A stretch of DNA of 64,000 nt from an uncultured Collinsella sp. (GCA_900540895.1 UQHV01000012.1:1-64000); one strand, 5' to 3'; shown: positions 28,406-38,506, numbered from the stretch's first letter. Program-made: numbers and translations. The notes: a model not told the origin generated them from the sequence alone.

Positions 28406-30259
28406 ATGCCGCTTTTCCCGCAACATACCGCCCGGTTCTCGCCGGACGTTCCTTTGGAGGGCACCAGCTCTCGCGAGCTGCTCAAGCGGTACCAGCCGCT
28501 CGAGACACTTGCGACCGGCGGTTTTGGCTCCATCGAGATCTGCCGCGACACGCACCTGCGCCGCCGCGTCGCCATTAAGCGCATCCCCCTTATCAACGGT
28601 GCCGGCATGCCCGCCAGCGACATCATGGATGTCCTGCGCGAGGCGCACACCGCCGCCATGCTTCAACATCCCAATATCGTGCAGGTCATCGACTTTACGC
28701 ACGACACAGCCTATGCCTACCTGGTTATGGAATATGTCGATGGCATGTCGCTGGCCGAGTTTTTGCACCGCGTGGACGGCCACTCACTTACCTTTGACGA
28801 GGCCGCGGCCATTGCCGATGCCCTGGGCCAGGCGCTCACCTTCGCCCATAGTAATGGCGTACTCCACCTGGACATTAAGCCCGCCAACGTGCTCATCGAC
28901 CACTCGGGCAATGTAAAGCTCACCGACTTTGGCATGGCGCGGCTGTCGTCCGCCGGTGGCTTTGGCGGCTCGCGCGGCGGCACCATCGGCTACATGCCGC
29001 CCGAGCAGCTCGATATCGAGACCGGCACGGTCGACGAGCGCGCCGATGTCTTTGCCCTCGCCTGTGTGATCTACGAGGGCCTGTGCGGCAGCGCTCCCTT
29101 TATGGCGGCCACGCCCGCCGACTCGCTCGGCCGCATCATCGGCGGCGCCACCTATCCCAGCGATCTGATACCACACTTTCCCCCGGGAGCCGAGAGCGCG
29201 CTCATGAGCGCGCTCTCCCCCATGCCGCAGGACCGCCCCAACAGCATCGAGGCATTTTGCGACCAGCTCCTTGCCGGTCTGGGCAGCGTGCGCGAAGGCC
29301 GTCGCAGCCTGGAGCAAATGGTTGGCGAACTTTCGGATGACGAGCAGGAGCTCGACGATATCGAGCCGTCGCACTACGAGGACGACGCCATCGAGGTCGA
29401 CCCCGCACTCGGCTGGGCGGGCACGCGCTGGAGCCATGCGCGCGACTACACCATGCGCACTATCTCGGCGCTAACGTGCGGCACCTTTAGCTTTTTGCTG
29501 ATGCAAACGACCGGGGTCGCGGCGCTTCCCGGCCTGGTCATTGCGGCCATCGCGATCGGAGCGGCGGCTGGCCTGGCCCCCCAGATCGGCTCGGCCATCT
29601 CGGCTGTGGGCTTTTTGGTGCTCATGGCCAACGCCACCATACAGGCACAGGGCATCCTGTCGATGCTGCCCGTCGCGGTGATCTTTGCCGCCGCCATGTC
29701 CGGTTGGTGGATCGCCTGGGGTCGCACCGAGACTGCCACGAGCGCCACGCTCACCTGTGCACTCGCGCTTGGCTGTCTGACCGGCAATACCTTCCTGGCA
29801 GCTGGGGTCGCCGCCGGCGTCGCGTCATTTTGGCTCGGCCCGGCAAGCGCCGCCGCGGCAACGGGCATGGGCGCGCTTTTTGCCCGTCTGGCCACGGTCG
29901 CGCTTTCAGCCAGAGGCGTGCTGGGGCTCGGTAACGTTGCCGCAGCGCTGGGAGACCCGCTCCTTTGGGCTGCCTTTGTGCTGGTCGCGGCAACTGCCGC
30001 GGCGTCATCTGCGCTGCTCAATGTCCATGCCAAGCGTGCCAATCAGGGCTCAAACCTTGCCGCAATCGCCGCAATCGCTGTCACCGGCATCGGCTGCGCA
30101 GCGGCGTCCTGTCTTGCACACCATATGGAAATTGCCAGCCTTGCAGCCGCGGTCATCGCCAAGGCGGCGGTTGCGGGAATCCTATCCTCTATAATCGTTG
30201 GGATATGCCTATATTTGCTCGGATACCAAAGAACCTATACGGAGAGTGATCTTTCGTGA
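28406..30259 (+). CDS. Ser/Thr protein kinase with polytopic membrane domain
   Basis: A 617-aa Hanks-type kinase. LATGGFGSIEICRD is the glycine loop, VAIKRI carries the ATP lysine, and HLDIKPANVLI (about residue 153) is the catalytic loop, with L replacing the common R of HRD. TDFGMARL is the DFG and GYMPPEQ the activation segment end. About residues 350-617 hold some eight to ten hydrophobic segments, unlike PknA/PknB. The ATG at 28406 has GAGGG eight bases upstream. It opens the phosphorylation/cell-wall cluster and its stop overlaps the GTG start of the FhaA-like gene. Confidence 0.85.
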   Translation: MPLFPQHTARFSPDVPLEGTSSRELLKRYQPLETLATGGFGSIEICRDTHLRRRVAIKRIPLINGAGMPASDIMDVLREAHTAAMLQHPNIVQVIDFTHDTAYAYLVMEYVDGMSLAEFLHRVDGHSLTFDEAAAIADALGQALTFAHSNGVLHLDIKPANVLIDHSGNVKLTDFGMARLSSAGGFGGSRGGTIGYMPPEQLDIETGTVDERADVFALACVIYEGLCGSAPFMAATPADSLGRIIGGATYPSDLIPHFPPGAESALMSALSPMPQDRPNSIEAFCDQLLAGLGSVREGRRSLEQMVGELSDDEQELDDIEPSHYEDDAIEVDPALGWAGTRWSHARDYTMRTISALTCGTFSFLLMQTTGVAALPGLVIAAIAIGAAAGLAPQIGSAISAVGFLVLMANATIQAQGILSMLPVAVIFAAAMSGWWIAWGRTETATSATLTCALALGCLTGNTFLAAGVAAGVASFWLGPASAAAATGMGALFARLATVALSARGVLGLGNVAAALGDPLLWAAFVLVAATAAASSALLNVHAKRANQGSNLAAIAAIAVTGIGCAAASCLAHHMEIASLAAAVIAKAAVAGILSSIIVGICLYLLGYQRTYTESDLS

Positions 30260-31269
30260 ACTTCCTGAACATCTTCGAGGACCACGTGGCCGGCATCTTC
30301 GGTGCCACCCGTGCCCCGTTCTCCTTTAAGAAGCTTGCCAAGCAGGCCGCTCGCGACATGGAGGATCAGACTCTGGTGATCAACGGCGTCAACACGGCGC
30401 CGGCACTCTATACCATCCTTATCGCCGCCGACGACGATCCCATGCTCGCCCCGTTCTACCCCGAGCTTTCGCGCGAGGTCCGCGAGTTCGTGAAGGCGCA
30501 GGCCGAAAAGCGCCGCTATGTCTTTGTCGGCGAGCCCCTCGTGCGCTTTATGATCGATCCGCAGCTGCGCGCCGGCAAGTTCTCGGTCTTTGCCGAGAAC
30601 GTCGATGCCCCCACGCTCGGCCGCCTGTACGAAGAAGAGCGCGCCTATCAGAACGGCCTGGGCCAGAACAACTCCGCGGCAAGCCGTGCCGCCAGCGCCC
30701 CGCGCGCCGGCCAGCAGCAGTTTGCTGCCCCGCAGCAGCAGCGCCCCGCCGCCATGCCCCAGCAGCAGCCGACGCCTCGCGCCGCCGCTCCCGACCCGCT
30801 TGCCGTGGCAGACCCCTTCGCGCCTAGCGTCCCCGACCCCGCCGCCGCACCCATCCCGGTGCCGCAGACCGTCTCGCGCGACGCGCTTGCCGGCATGGGC
30901 GGAGCCGCCGCGACCGGTGCCGCCGTGGGCCTAGGCGCCGCAGCCGGCATCGCCTCCAACATGGCGAGCACTCGCGCCCCGCAGCGCCCGCTCGCCCAGC
31001 TCGTCGACGTCGTGAGCGGCGAGAGCCATAGCATCACCTCCGCACAGGTGACCATCGGTCGCGAGCGCTCAGTTTCCGACATTGCCCTGCGCGACCCCAA
31101 CGTGTCGCGCCGCCACGCCCAGCTCACCTTTACGGGCTCGGATTGGTCGATCGAGGACCTCAATTCCACCAACGGCACGCTCGTCAACAACCGCCGCATT
31201 ACGCGCTGCCCGCTGCGCAACGGCGATCTGCTGACGTTTGGCCTGAGTACCTTTGAATTTAGGGGATAG
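30256..31269 (+). CDS. fhaA: FhaA-like DUF3662/FHA protein
   Basis: A 337-aa protein. The N-terminal DUF3662 region (about 1-115, MNFLNIFEDHVAGIFG) matches mycobacterial FhaA. A Pro/Ala/Gln-rich linker covers about 130-240. The C-terminal FHA domain has VSRRHAQLTFTG and IEDLNSTNGTLVNN. In mycobacteria FhaA binds phosphorylated MviN and PknB and affects peptidoglycan precursor flow at the poles. GTG start, overlapping the previous stop as GTGA, with GGAGAG upstream. Same order as actinobacterial pstP-pknB clusters. Confidence 0.88.
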   Translation: MNFLNIFEDHVAGIFGATRAPFSFKKLAKQAARDMEDQTLVINGVNTAPALYTILIAADDDPMLAPFYPELSREVREFVKAQAEKRRYVFVGEPLVRFMIDPQLRAGKFSVFAENVDAPTLGRLYEEERAYQNGLGQNNSAASRAASAPRAGQQQFAAPQQQRPAAMPQQQPTPRAAAPDPLAVADPFAPSVPDPAAAPIPVPQTVSRDALAGMGGAAATGAAVGLGAAAGIASNMASTRAPQRPLAQLVDVVSGESHSITSAQVTIGRERSVSDIALRDPNVSRRHAQLTFTGSDWSIEDLNSTNGTLVNNRRITRCPLRNGDLLTFGLSTFEFRG

Positions 31270-31275
31270 TCGCTT

Positions 31276-31692
31276 ATGAACATCGATATCGTCCTTTTTG
31301 CAGGCCGCATCGTCCTGGTCGCCCTGCTCTATATCTTCTTGTTCGCCGTCATGAAGACCGGCGTGGGACTTGTGCGCGGGCAGCGCCGCGACTCGGCTAT
31401 CTGGACGATCGATGTGGACAAGGGTCCGCGCGGTATCCGCGGCATCCACGTAGACATGCTCGGCCCCGTCATCGTCGGTCGCTCGCCATCTTCGGACATC
31501 TGCATCAACGAACCGTTCGTCTCGGCCTCGCATGCGCGCTTTTCGCTGCAGGGCCCGGCACTCATCATCGAGGACCTCAACTCGCTTAACGGCACGCTCG
31601 TCAACGGCCGCCAGCTCGTGGAGCCCGCAACGCTGCGCGAGGGCGACGAAGTCCAGATTGGCGACGTGGTCATGAAGGTGAACCGTCGATGA
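31276..31692 (+). CDS. fhaB: FhaB-like membrane FHA protein
   Basis: A 138-aa protein. One N-terminal membrane helix (IVLVALLYIFLFAVMKTGVG) is followed by a cytoplasmic FHA domain: GRSPSSDICINEPFVSASHA and IEDLNSLNGTLVNGRQL carry the phosphothreonine-binding residues. It is the counterpart of FhaB/FipA, which links kinase signalling to septal peptidoglycan synthesis in mycobacteria. It begins six bases after fhaA and overlaps the phosphatase gene by ATGA, so the products are probably made at similar levels. Confidence 0.9.
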   Translation: MNIDIVLFAGRIVLVALLYIFLFAVMKTGVGLVRGQRRDSAIWTIDVDKGPRGIRGIHVDMLGPVIVGRSPSSDICINEPFVSASHARFSLQGPALIIEDLNSLNGTLVNGRQLVEPATLREGDEVQIGDVVMKVNRR

Positions 31693-33488
31693 TCGACGAG
31701 GAGAACAAGTCCGCAACTATGACCGAGGCACCGGCCGCCACCACAGCTGCGCCGGCCCACGCCGTTCCGGCAGGCTCCGCACCCGTGGAGCCCGAGGACA
31801 CCGTGTTCTCCCTGCCTCTTTCGCATGTAACGCATGATATTTCGGATCTCGCCGATAACGAGGACGAAGAGGATGCCGTAGCGGCGCCCATCGGCGCACA
31901 TGCTGCGGAACAGCCCACAGCGCCCGAAGCAACCCCGGCGCCGGCTCACTTTGCAGAGCCCGTCGCCGCGGCAATCAACGAGAGCGCTGCGGTGTTTGCG
32001 GCACCCGAGCCCGCCGCGCCGGCGTTTCCCATAGCCCCGGCATCCAAGGTTGCGCCCGCGTCTACGCCGGCGCCCGAGCCTATAGACGTCAGCCCGCAAG
32101 ATGACGAGTCGACCGCCCGCGTTTCCGAGGAGCCCGACTCCCCGGACACCGGCGATTCCGAATCAAACGCCGTGACCGACACCGTCTCTCCCGGTGACAC
32201 CGCCGAAATCGACGTTGCCGCCGTTGAGGCCAAGCTCAAAGACCCCGGCTCGACCATGAGCTTTGAACCCCTGACCGAGGAGCGCATCGAGACCGACTCG
32301 ACCTATGATGCCGGCACCACCACGCAACTCATGTGGGGCGCCCGCTCCGACGTTGGCTGCGTGCGCCCGCACAATGAGGATTCCTACCTGGTGCAGTCGC
32401 CGCTCTTTTGCGTATGCGACGGCATGGGTGGTCACGCTGCCGGCGAGGTAGCCTCTTCCATCGCCGTCGAGACTATTGCCAAGACGGCCCCACAGTCCGC
32501 CGACGCAGCACGCCTGGCCGCAGCCGTCGAGGCAGCCAACGCCGCCGTAATCGAGGCGGCCCTGAACGGCCTGGGCAAGCCCGGCATGGGCTGCACAGCC
32601 ACCTGCGCCTACATCGAAAACGACACGCTCGCCATCGCCCACGTGGGCGACTCTCGCGCCTATCTGCTCCACGAGGGCACGCTCATCCGCGTGACCCGCG
32701 ACCACTCCTACGTGGAGGAGCTCGTGGACGCTGGCGAGATCACGGCAGACGAGGCTCGCGTCCACCCCAACCGTTCGGTCATCACCCGTGCGCTGGGCTC
32801 GGACCCCGCCATGTATGCCGACCACTTCACTCTGCATATCGAGGAAGGCGACCGTCTGATCCTGTGCTCCGACGGCCTTTCGAGCATGATTCCCGATAGC
32901 GATATCGAGAACATCGCCACGCAGTCCTCAACCGCGCAAATCTGCGTCGACAACCTAGTGGACGCGGCGCTTGCCGCCGGCGGCCACGACAACGTAACCG
33001 TAGTAGTCGTTGACCTGGTTGACGATGGCGTTATGCGCGAGGCGCAACGCGTGCGTCGCCGCAACGTTACCATCGCCGCCATCCTGGCCCTCGTCTTTGT
33101 GCTGGCAGCTGGCATCTGGGCCTACACGGGTGTCACCGGCTCGTACTACCTGGGTACCTACCAGGGCAATGTCGCCGTCTGGCGCGGCCTGCCCGGCAAG
33201 CCGCTCGGACTCAAGCTCCACTGGCTCGAGAGCGAAACCAGCATTAAGCTGTCCGACCTGCCCGAAGACACGCAAAACCGCCTCAAGGCGGGCATTCCGC
33301 AAACAAGTATCGACGATGCGCAGGACACGATATCCAAGTACCGCCACCAGATCGACGAGGAGCAGACCCGCCAGGTGATCGACGCGCAAACGATTCGCGA
33401 CAACACCAATCAGGGATCGACCTCCGAATCAGATTCCGAGAAAACCGCCGAACAGTCCGCCGAGGCCGAAGCCTCCGATAAGAACTAG
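31689..33488 (+). CDS. pstP: PP2C-family Ser/Thr phosphatase (PstP-like)
   Basis: A 599-aa membrane phosphatase that reverses kinase action. An unusual acidic Ala/Pro/Glu-rich region covers about 1-205. The PP2C domain follows, with SDVGCVRPHNEDSYL, CVCDGMGGHAAGE (metal-binding D and G), AHVGDSRAYLL, LCSDGLSSM and GGHDNVTVVVV. A membrane helix (AAILALVFVLAAGIWAYTG, about 457-475) precedes an extracellular tail of about 120 residues. Typical PstP starts directly with the catalytic domain, so the long N-terminal extension is a difference. AGGTGAACCGTCG in the previous gene supplies a weak ribosome binding site; coupling by ATGA overlap is likely. Confidence 0.9.
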   Translation: MIDEENKSATMTEAPAATTAAPAHAVPAGSAPVEPEDTVFSLPLSHVTHDISDLADNEDEEDAVAAPIGAHAAEQPTAPEATPAPAHFAEPVAAAINESAAVFAAPEPAAPAFPIAPASKVAPASTPAPEPIDVSPQDDESTARVSEEPDSPDTGDSESNAVTDTVSPGDTAEIDVAAVEAKLKDPGSTMSFEPLTEERIETDSTYDAGTTTQLMWGARSDVGCVRPHNEDSYLVQSPLFCVCDGMGGHAAGEVASSIAVETIAKTAPQSADAARLAAAVEAANAAVIEAALNGLGKPGMGCTATCAYIENDTLAIAHVGDSRAYLLHEGTLIRVTRDHSYVEELVDAGEITADEARVHPNRSVITRALGSDPAMYADHFTLHIEEGDRLILCSDGLSSMIPDSDIENIATQSSTAQICVDNLVDAALAAGGHDNVTVVVVDLVDDGVMREAQRVRRRNVTIAAILALVFVLAAGIWAYTGVTGSYYLGTYQGNVAVWRGLPGKPLGLKLHWLESETSIKLSDLPEDTQNRLKAGIPQTSIDDAQDTISKYRHQIDEEQTRQVIDAQTIRDNTNQGSTSESDSEKTAEQSAEAEASDKN

Positions 33489-33504
33489 AAAGGGAGTGCC
33501 GCTT

Positions 33505-36375
33505 ATGAGTCGCCGCAACACCGAGCTGCTCTTGCTCATCGCCTCGGCGTTCCCCGTCATCCTGCTGTATGCGATGTACGTGCTCACTGCGGGCGCCGCT
33601 ATCTCCTTTGAGACGCTCGCCGTACCGATCGGCCTCTTTGCCGCCTTTGCCGCGGCCCACATTGCCGTGCGCATCTTGGCGCCCGGTGCCGACCCCGCCA
33701 TCCTGCCCATCGTATTTATACTTTCGGGCATCGGCATCACGTTCGTGACGCGTCTCGCCCCCGCTCTCGCCATCTCACAGCTCATCATCCTGTTTGTCTC
33801 GGTGGCGCTCATGGTGGGAACGCTTGCACTAGTCAAAAACCTCGACGTGGTCATGCGCTACAAGTACACCTTTGGCATCATCGGCATCATCCTGCTGATG
33901 CTGCCTATCTTTATCGGCACCACGATCTCGGGCTCCAAGCTGTGGATTCGCATCGCGGGCTTTACCATCCAGCCCGGCGAGTTCGCCAAGGTCTTTATCG
34001 TGCTGTTCCTGGCCGGGTACCTGGCCGAGAACCGCGAGCTGCTCTCCATCTCCAACCGCAAGATCTTGGGCTTTAAGATCCCTCGCCTGCGACTGCTACT
34101 GCCGTTGTTTGCCGTGTGGGGTGTGTGCCTGCTCGTCGTCGTCTTCGAACGCGACCTGGGTTCGGCCGTGCTGTTCTACACCATCTTCTTGCTGATGCTC
34201 TACGTTGCCACGGGGCGCTTTTCGTATGTCGTTATCGGCCTTGCGCTCTTAGCCGTTGGAGCCGTGGGCGCCTACAAGTTCCTGTCGCACGTTCAGGTGC
34301 GTTTCCAGGTTTGGGTCGATCCGTTTAAGGACGCCCAGGGTCAGGGCTACCAGATCGTCCAGTCGCTCTTCTCGCTTGCCGATGGCGGTCTGGTCGGTGT
34401 TGGCATCGGCAACGGCATGGCCAACAACATCCCTGTCGTCGAGTCCGACTTTATCTTCTCGGCTATCGGCGAGGAGATGGGCCTTTTGGGCGGCGGCGCC
34501 GTGCTCATCCTGTTTATGCTCTTTGCCGTGCGTGGCCTGACCACAGCTGCCCGCGCAAAGTCCGACCTTGCCGCCTTTAGCGCCACCGGTCTTACGGCAG
34601 CCATCAGCTTCCAGGCCTTCTTGATCGTTGGCGGCGTAACCCGCCTGATCCCGCTGACCGGCGTCACCCTGCCCTTTATGAGCCAGGGCGGCTCCTCGCT
34701 GCTGGCAAGCTTTATCATCGTCGCACTCCTGCTACGTGCCGGTGACGAGGCGACCGGACGCGAGGCCGAGCTCACCGGCACCGGCACCATGGCCGCCATC
34801 ACCGATGACCAGGTCGCATCCGCCGCTGCCCCGACCGGTACGCGTTTTGCCAGCGCACCTTCCTACAGCCACGGCAACCACTCCGCGGGTTCTCGCATGC
34901 GTCGTCGCCTGCTCGACACTCCAGAGTCCGGCGTGCTCGGCCGCGTGGCGCTTGCCAACCGTCTGACTCGTGCCGTGTTTGCCTTCACGGCGCTGTTCGC
35001 CATCCTTATCGGCAACCTCACCTATGTCCAGGTCATCAAGGCGAAGGACTACCAGGACATGCCGACCAACAACCACACCATCGCCCGCTCCAAGTACATC
35101 CAGCGTGGCTCCATCATCACGTCCGACGGCGTGACACTAGCCGAGTCGCTGCAGCAGGAGGACGGCACCTACGCCCGCTCCTACCCCAACGGCAACATGG
35201 CCGCGCACGTGGTGGGCTACGTGAGCCAGCAATACGGCACCGCCGGCATCGAGAGCGTCATGAACGATACGCTCACCGGCTCCAAGGATTACTCCAGCTG
35301 GAACAACGCCATCGCGTCGCTCGCGGGGCAGACCCAGCCGGGCAATACCGCCAAGCTCACCATCGACTCGCGCATCCAGACGGCCGCCGAGCAGGCGCTC
35401 AAGGGCTTTAAGGGCGCTGTGGTGGTCATGGATCCGCGCACCGGTGCGGTCCTTGCGTGCGCAAGCTCGCCCACCTATGACAACACCAACATCGATGCGC
35501 TGCTCCAGTCGGGCGGCGGCGAGGACGGCTCCATGTACGATCGTGCCATGGACGCGCTGTACACCCCGGGTTCGACCTTTAAGGTCGTCACACTCTCCGC
35601 GGCGCTCGAGACCGGCACCGCCAGCCTTACCAGCACGTACCAGGCGCCCGGCTCCATGGATATTGGCAACGCGCCGGTCACCAACTATGCCAACGAGAGC
35701 TACGGCACCATCAGCCTGCAGCAGGCCTTCGCCGTGTCGTCCAACGTCGTCTTTGGCCAGGTGGCAAACGAGATTGGCGCCAACTCGCTCGTCCAGTTTG
35801 CCAACGCCTTTGGCTACGGTCAAAAGCTCGGTCAGGATCTGACCACCGCAGCTTCCATCATGGCCGACCCGTCGCTTATGACCGAGTGGGAGACCGCCTG
35901 GGCAGGCGCCGGCCAGCCTGTCGGCATGGACCACACGCCAGGTCCGCAGACCACCGTCATGCAAAACTGCGTGATAGCGGCGGCCATCGCCAACAGCGGC
36001 GTGGTCATGGACCCGTTCTTCGTGGCCCAGGTGCTCGCCCCCGACGGAACCGTGGTCAAGACCACGCAATCCCGCTCGCTCGGCCAGGCCGTCAGCGCCA
36101 CCACGGCCGATCAGGTCAAGCAGGCCATGCTCGCGGTTGTCCAGTCCGGCACCGGCACCGATGCCCAGATTCCGGGCGTCAAGGTCGCCGGCAAGACCGG
36201 ATCGGCCGAGACCGGCGGCACCAACGTCAACTCGATGTTCGTCGGCTTCGCACCTTACGATTCACCCACGGTCGCCATCTCGGTGGCCTTGGAGGATTAC
36301 GACAAACACGACGTCAAGGCAGCCAAGATCGCCGGCATCGTCCTGACCGCGGCACTTGCCGCCCAAGGAGCGTGA
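33505..36375 (+). CDS. RodA/FtsW (SEDS)-class B PBP fusion protein
   Basis: A 956-aa protein joining two enzymes usually encoded by adjacent genes. Residues 1-420 are a SEDS peptidoglycan glycosyltransferase with about ten membrane spans, GSKLWIRIAGFTIQPGEFAK, and WVDPFKDAQGQGYQ with the conserved catalytic-loop D (about 270). A linker of about 70 residues and one membrane helix (about 490-512) lead to a transpeptidase domain with TPGSTFKVV (nucleophile near 690), SSN (near 745) and GKTGSAE (near 897). Lipid II polymerisation and crosslinking should occur in one chain. AAAGGGAG lies eight bases before the ATG at 33505. No frame break exists at the junction. Confidence 0.93.
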   Translation: MSRRNTELLLLIASAFPVILLYAMYVLTAGAAISFETLAVPIGLFAAFAAAHIAVRILAPGADPAILPIVFILSGIGITFVTRLAPALAISQLIILFVSVALMVGTLALVKNLDVVMRYKYTFGIIGIILLMLPIFIGTTISGSKLWIRIAGFTIQPGEFAKVFIVLFLAGYLAENRELLSISNRKILGFKIPRLRLLLPLFAVWGVCLLVVVFERDLGSAVLFYTIFLLMLYVATGRFSYVVIGLALLAVGAVGAYKFLSHVQVRFQVWVDPFKDAQGQGYQIVQSLFSLADGGLVGVGIGNGMANNIPVVESDFIFSAIGEEMGLLGGGAVLILFMLFAVRGLTTAARAKSDLAAFSATGLTAAISFQAFLIVGGVTRLIPLTGVTLPFMSQGGSSLLASFIIVALLLRAGDEATGREAELTGTGTMAAITDDQVASAAAPTGTRFASAPSYSHGNHSAGSRMRRRLLDTPESGVLGRVALANRLTRAVFAFTALFAILIGNLTYVQVIKAKDYQDMPTNNHTIARSKYIQRGSIITSDGVTLAESLQQEDGTYARSYPNGNMAAHVVGYVSQQYGTAGIESVMNDTLTGSKDYSSWNNAIASLAGQTQPGNTAKLTIDSRIQTAAEQALKGFKGAVVVMDPRTGAVLACASSPTYDNTNIDALLQSGGGEDGSMYDRAMDALYTPGSTFKVVTLSAALETGTASLTSTYQAPGSMDIGNAPVTNYANESYGTISLQQAFAVSSNVVFGQVANEIGANSLVQFANAFGYGQKLGQDLTTAASIMADPSLMTEWETAWAGAGQPVGMDHTPGPQTTVMQNCVIAAAIANSGVVMDPFFVAQVLAPDGTVVKTTQSRSLGQAVSATTADQVKQAMLAVVQSGTGTDAQIPGVKVAGKTGSAETGGTNVNSMFVGFAPYDSPTVAISVALEDYDKHDVKAAKIAGIVLTAALAAQGA

Positions 36376-36507
36376 TGCCCGTGATCGAAGCGGATACTTG
36401 GGGCGCGCCGCGACCTATGAGCTAGCGGCAACGCGCCACACGGCCCCAGCGGCCACACATTCGGTACTACACACATCGTTGAGCGAATAAGTTAGTTAGG
36501 AGCAGGA

Positions 36508-38454
36508 ATGGAACAGAGGGTCCTCGGGGGAAGATACCTCCTCAAGGATAAGGTGGGAACGGGCGGCATGGCGACCGTCTTCCGTGCGCAAGATCAGGTC
36601 CTCGACCGCACGGTTGCCGTCAAGATCATGCTGCCGCAGTATGCCGGCGACGCCACCTTCGCCGCCCGCTTTAAGCAGGAGGCCCAGGCAGCAGCAGGTC
36701 TCTCCTCCCCCTATATCGTGGGCGTCTACGATTGGGGCAAGGATGGCGATACCTACTACATCGTCATGGAGTACCTGCGCGGTACCGACCTTAAGAGCGG
36801 CATCAAGAGCCACGGCGCCCTCGATCCAAAGAAGGTCGCGCAGATCGGCTCGCAGATCAGCTCCGCGCTTTCGGTCGCCCACAAGCACGAGATCATCCAC
36901 CGCGACATTAAGCCGCAAAACATCATGGTGCTGCCCGACGGCAACATCAAGGTCATGGACTTTGGCATCGCGCGCGCAAAGAACAGCCACCTCACGCAGG
37001 ACAACAATGTACTGGGCACCGCCCACTACGTAAGCCCCGAGCAAACGCGCGGCCAGGACCTCGGTCCCACTTCGGATATCTACTCGCTGGGTGTCGTCAT
37101 GTACGAGTGCGCCACCGGTCGCGTCCCCTTTGACGGCGACGACGCCATCTCAGTTGCGCTCAAGCAGGTAAACGAACTGCCGGTTCCGCCGAGCCAAGTC
37201 AACTCCGGCGTCGATGCCGATCTGGAGCGCATCATCCTCAAGTGCATGGAAAAGGACCCGGCGAACCGCTTCCAGACGGCAGACGAGCTGCGCCAGGTGC
37301 TCAACAACTACCTGTCCGGCCGCGCCGTCAACGTCTCCGAGCCCACGCGCATCATTGGCGCCGCGGGCGACCTGGGCGCTACCAAGACCCGTGAGCTGCC
37401 TGACTCCACGCGCGCTATGGTTCGCCCCGTATCGGGCGTAAGCGGACAGACCAACCCCCGCAGCGCCGTCTCGGGTTCCACCGGTTCCTACGAGGTCGAT
37501 CAGCCCAAGTCCAACAAGAACAAGATTATCGCCGCCGTAGTCGCCGCAATCGCCGTGGTTGGCGTTGTGGTGGCCTTCGCCACCGGGCTCTTTGGGGGCG
37601 AGCAGGTTACGGTGCCCGATGTGCTTAACAAGGACCAGCAGACCGCTATCGAGCTGATCAAGGAGGCCGGCCTTGAGGTCGGAACTGTCGACCAGAGCTA
37701 TAACGACGATGTCGACGAGGGCAAGGTTGCCGAGCAGACCCCCAACGGCAACACTAAGAAGCCCAAGGGCTCCAAGGTGAACCTGGTGATCTCCAAGGGC
37801 CCCAAGCCCTCCGAGAAAGTTGAGGTTCCGCAGCTCGTCGGCCTAACCAAGGACCAGGCCGAGGCCGCGCTGGCAAGCGTGGGCCTGAAGGGCAACGCAA
37901 CCGAGGAGGCCAACGAGGCCGACGAAGGCCAGGTCTTTGAGCAGGGCACTGATGCCGGCAAGGAAGTCGAGAAGGGCACGACCATCTCGTATAAGGTCTC
38001 CAGCGGTCCTGACACCACCTCCGTCCCCGATCTGACCGACATGACCGAGGCCCAGGCACGCAACGCTCTCGACATGGCTGGCTTTGGCGTCGACGTGAGC
38101 TACCAGGAAAACGACTCGGTTACCGAGGGCACCGTAATTAGCTGGAACCCTAGCGGCAAGCAGAAGCCCGGTGCCACGATCACCGTCGTCATCGCCAAGA
38201 AGTCCGGCAAGGCCAGCGTCCCGGGTAACCTGTACGGCAAGAGCATCTCCGCCGCCGTCACCGCGCTCAACAACGCCGGTTTCTACAACATCGCATTCTG
38301 CGATCAGAACGGCAACCCCGTGAGCGGCAACGAAAACGCCACCGTTACGGGCGTCTCCCCCACCGGCAAGCAGTCCACCGACAGCACGATCACGCTGACG
38401 GTTTCGCTTTCTGGCTCTGCCTCGGGTGACGATTCCGACACGACGACTAACTAG
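36508..38454 (+). CDS. pknB: PASTA-domain Ser/Thr kinase PknB
   Basis: A 648-aa receptor kinase. The kinase domain covers 1-275 (VGTGGMATVFRAQD glycine loop, VAVKIM lysine, IIHRDIKPQNIMV near 130, MDFGIAR). A juxtamembrane region is followed by one membrane helix (about 337-361, IIAAVVAAIAVVGVVVAF) and four extracellular PASTA repeats (VPDVLNKDQ, VPQLVGLTKDQ, VPDLTDMTEAQ, VPGNLYGKSI), which in this family sense muropeptides or lipid II. AGGAGC precedes the ATG after a 132-base gap, so it may have its own promoter. The cluster ends at a strong terminator. Confidence 0.95.
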   Translation: MEQRVLGGRYLLKDKVGTGGMATVFRAQDQVLDRTVAVKIMLPQYAGDATFAARFKQEAQAAAGLSSPYIVGVYDWGKDGDTYYIVMEYLRGTDLKSGIKSHGALDPKKVAQIGSQISSALSVAHKHEIIHRDIKPQNIMVLPDGNIKVMDFGIARAKNSHLTQDNNVLGTAHYVSPEQTRGQDLGPTSDIYSLGVVMYECATGRVPFDGDDAISVALKQVNELPVPPSQVNSGVDADLERIILKCMEKDPANRFQTADELRQVLNNYLSGRAVNVSEPTRIIGAAGDLGATKTRELPDSTRAMVRPVSGVSGQTNPRSAVSGSTGSYEVDQPKSNKNKIIAAVVAAIAVVGVVVAFATGLFGGEQVTVPDVLNKDQQTAIELIKEAGLEVGTVDQSYNDDVDEGKVAEQTPNGNTKKPKGSKVNLVISKGPKPSEKVEVPQLVGLTKDQAEAALASVGLKGNATEEANEADEGQVFEQGTDAGKEVEKGTTISYKVSSGPDTTSVPDLTDMTEAQARNALDMAGFGVDVSYQENDSVTEGTVISWNPSGKQKPGATITVVIAKKSGKASVPGNLYGKSISAAVTALNNAGFYNIAFCDQNGNPVSGNENATVTGVSPTGKQSTDSTITLTVSLSGSASGDDSDTTTN

Positions 38455-38506
38455 TCGACAACCCATCACCTGCAGCGGCTATGGCCGCAAACATATTCGC
38501 TCAACG

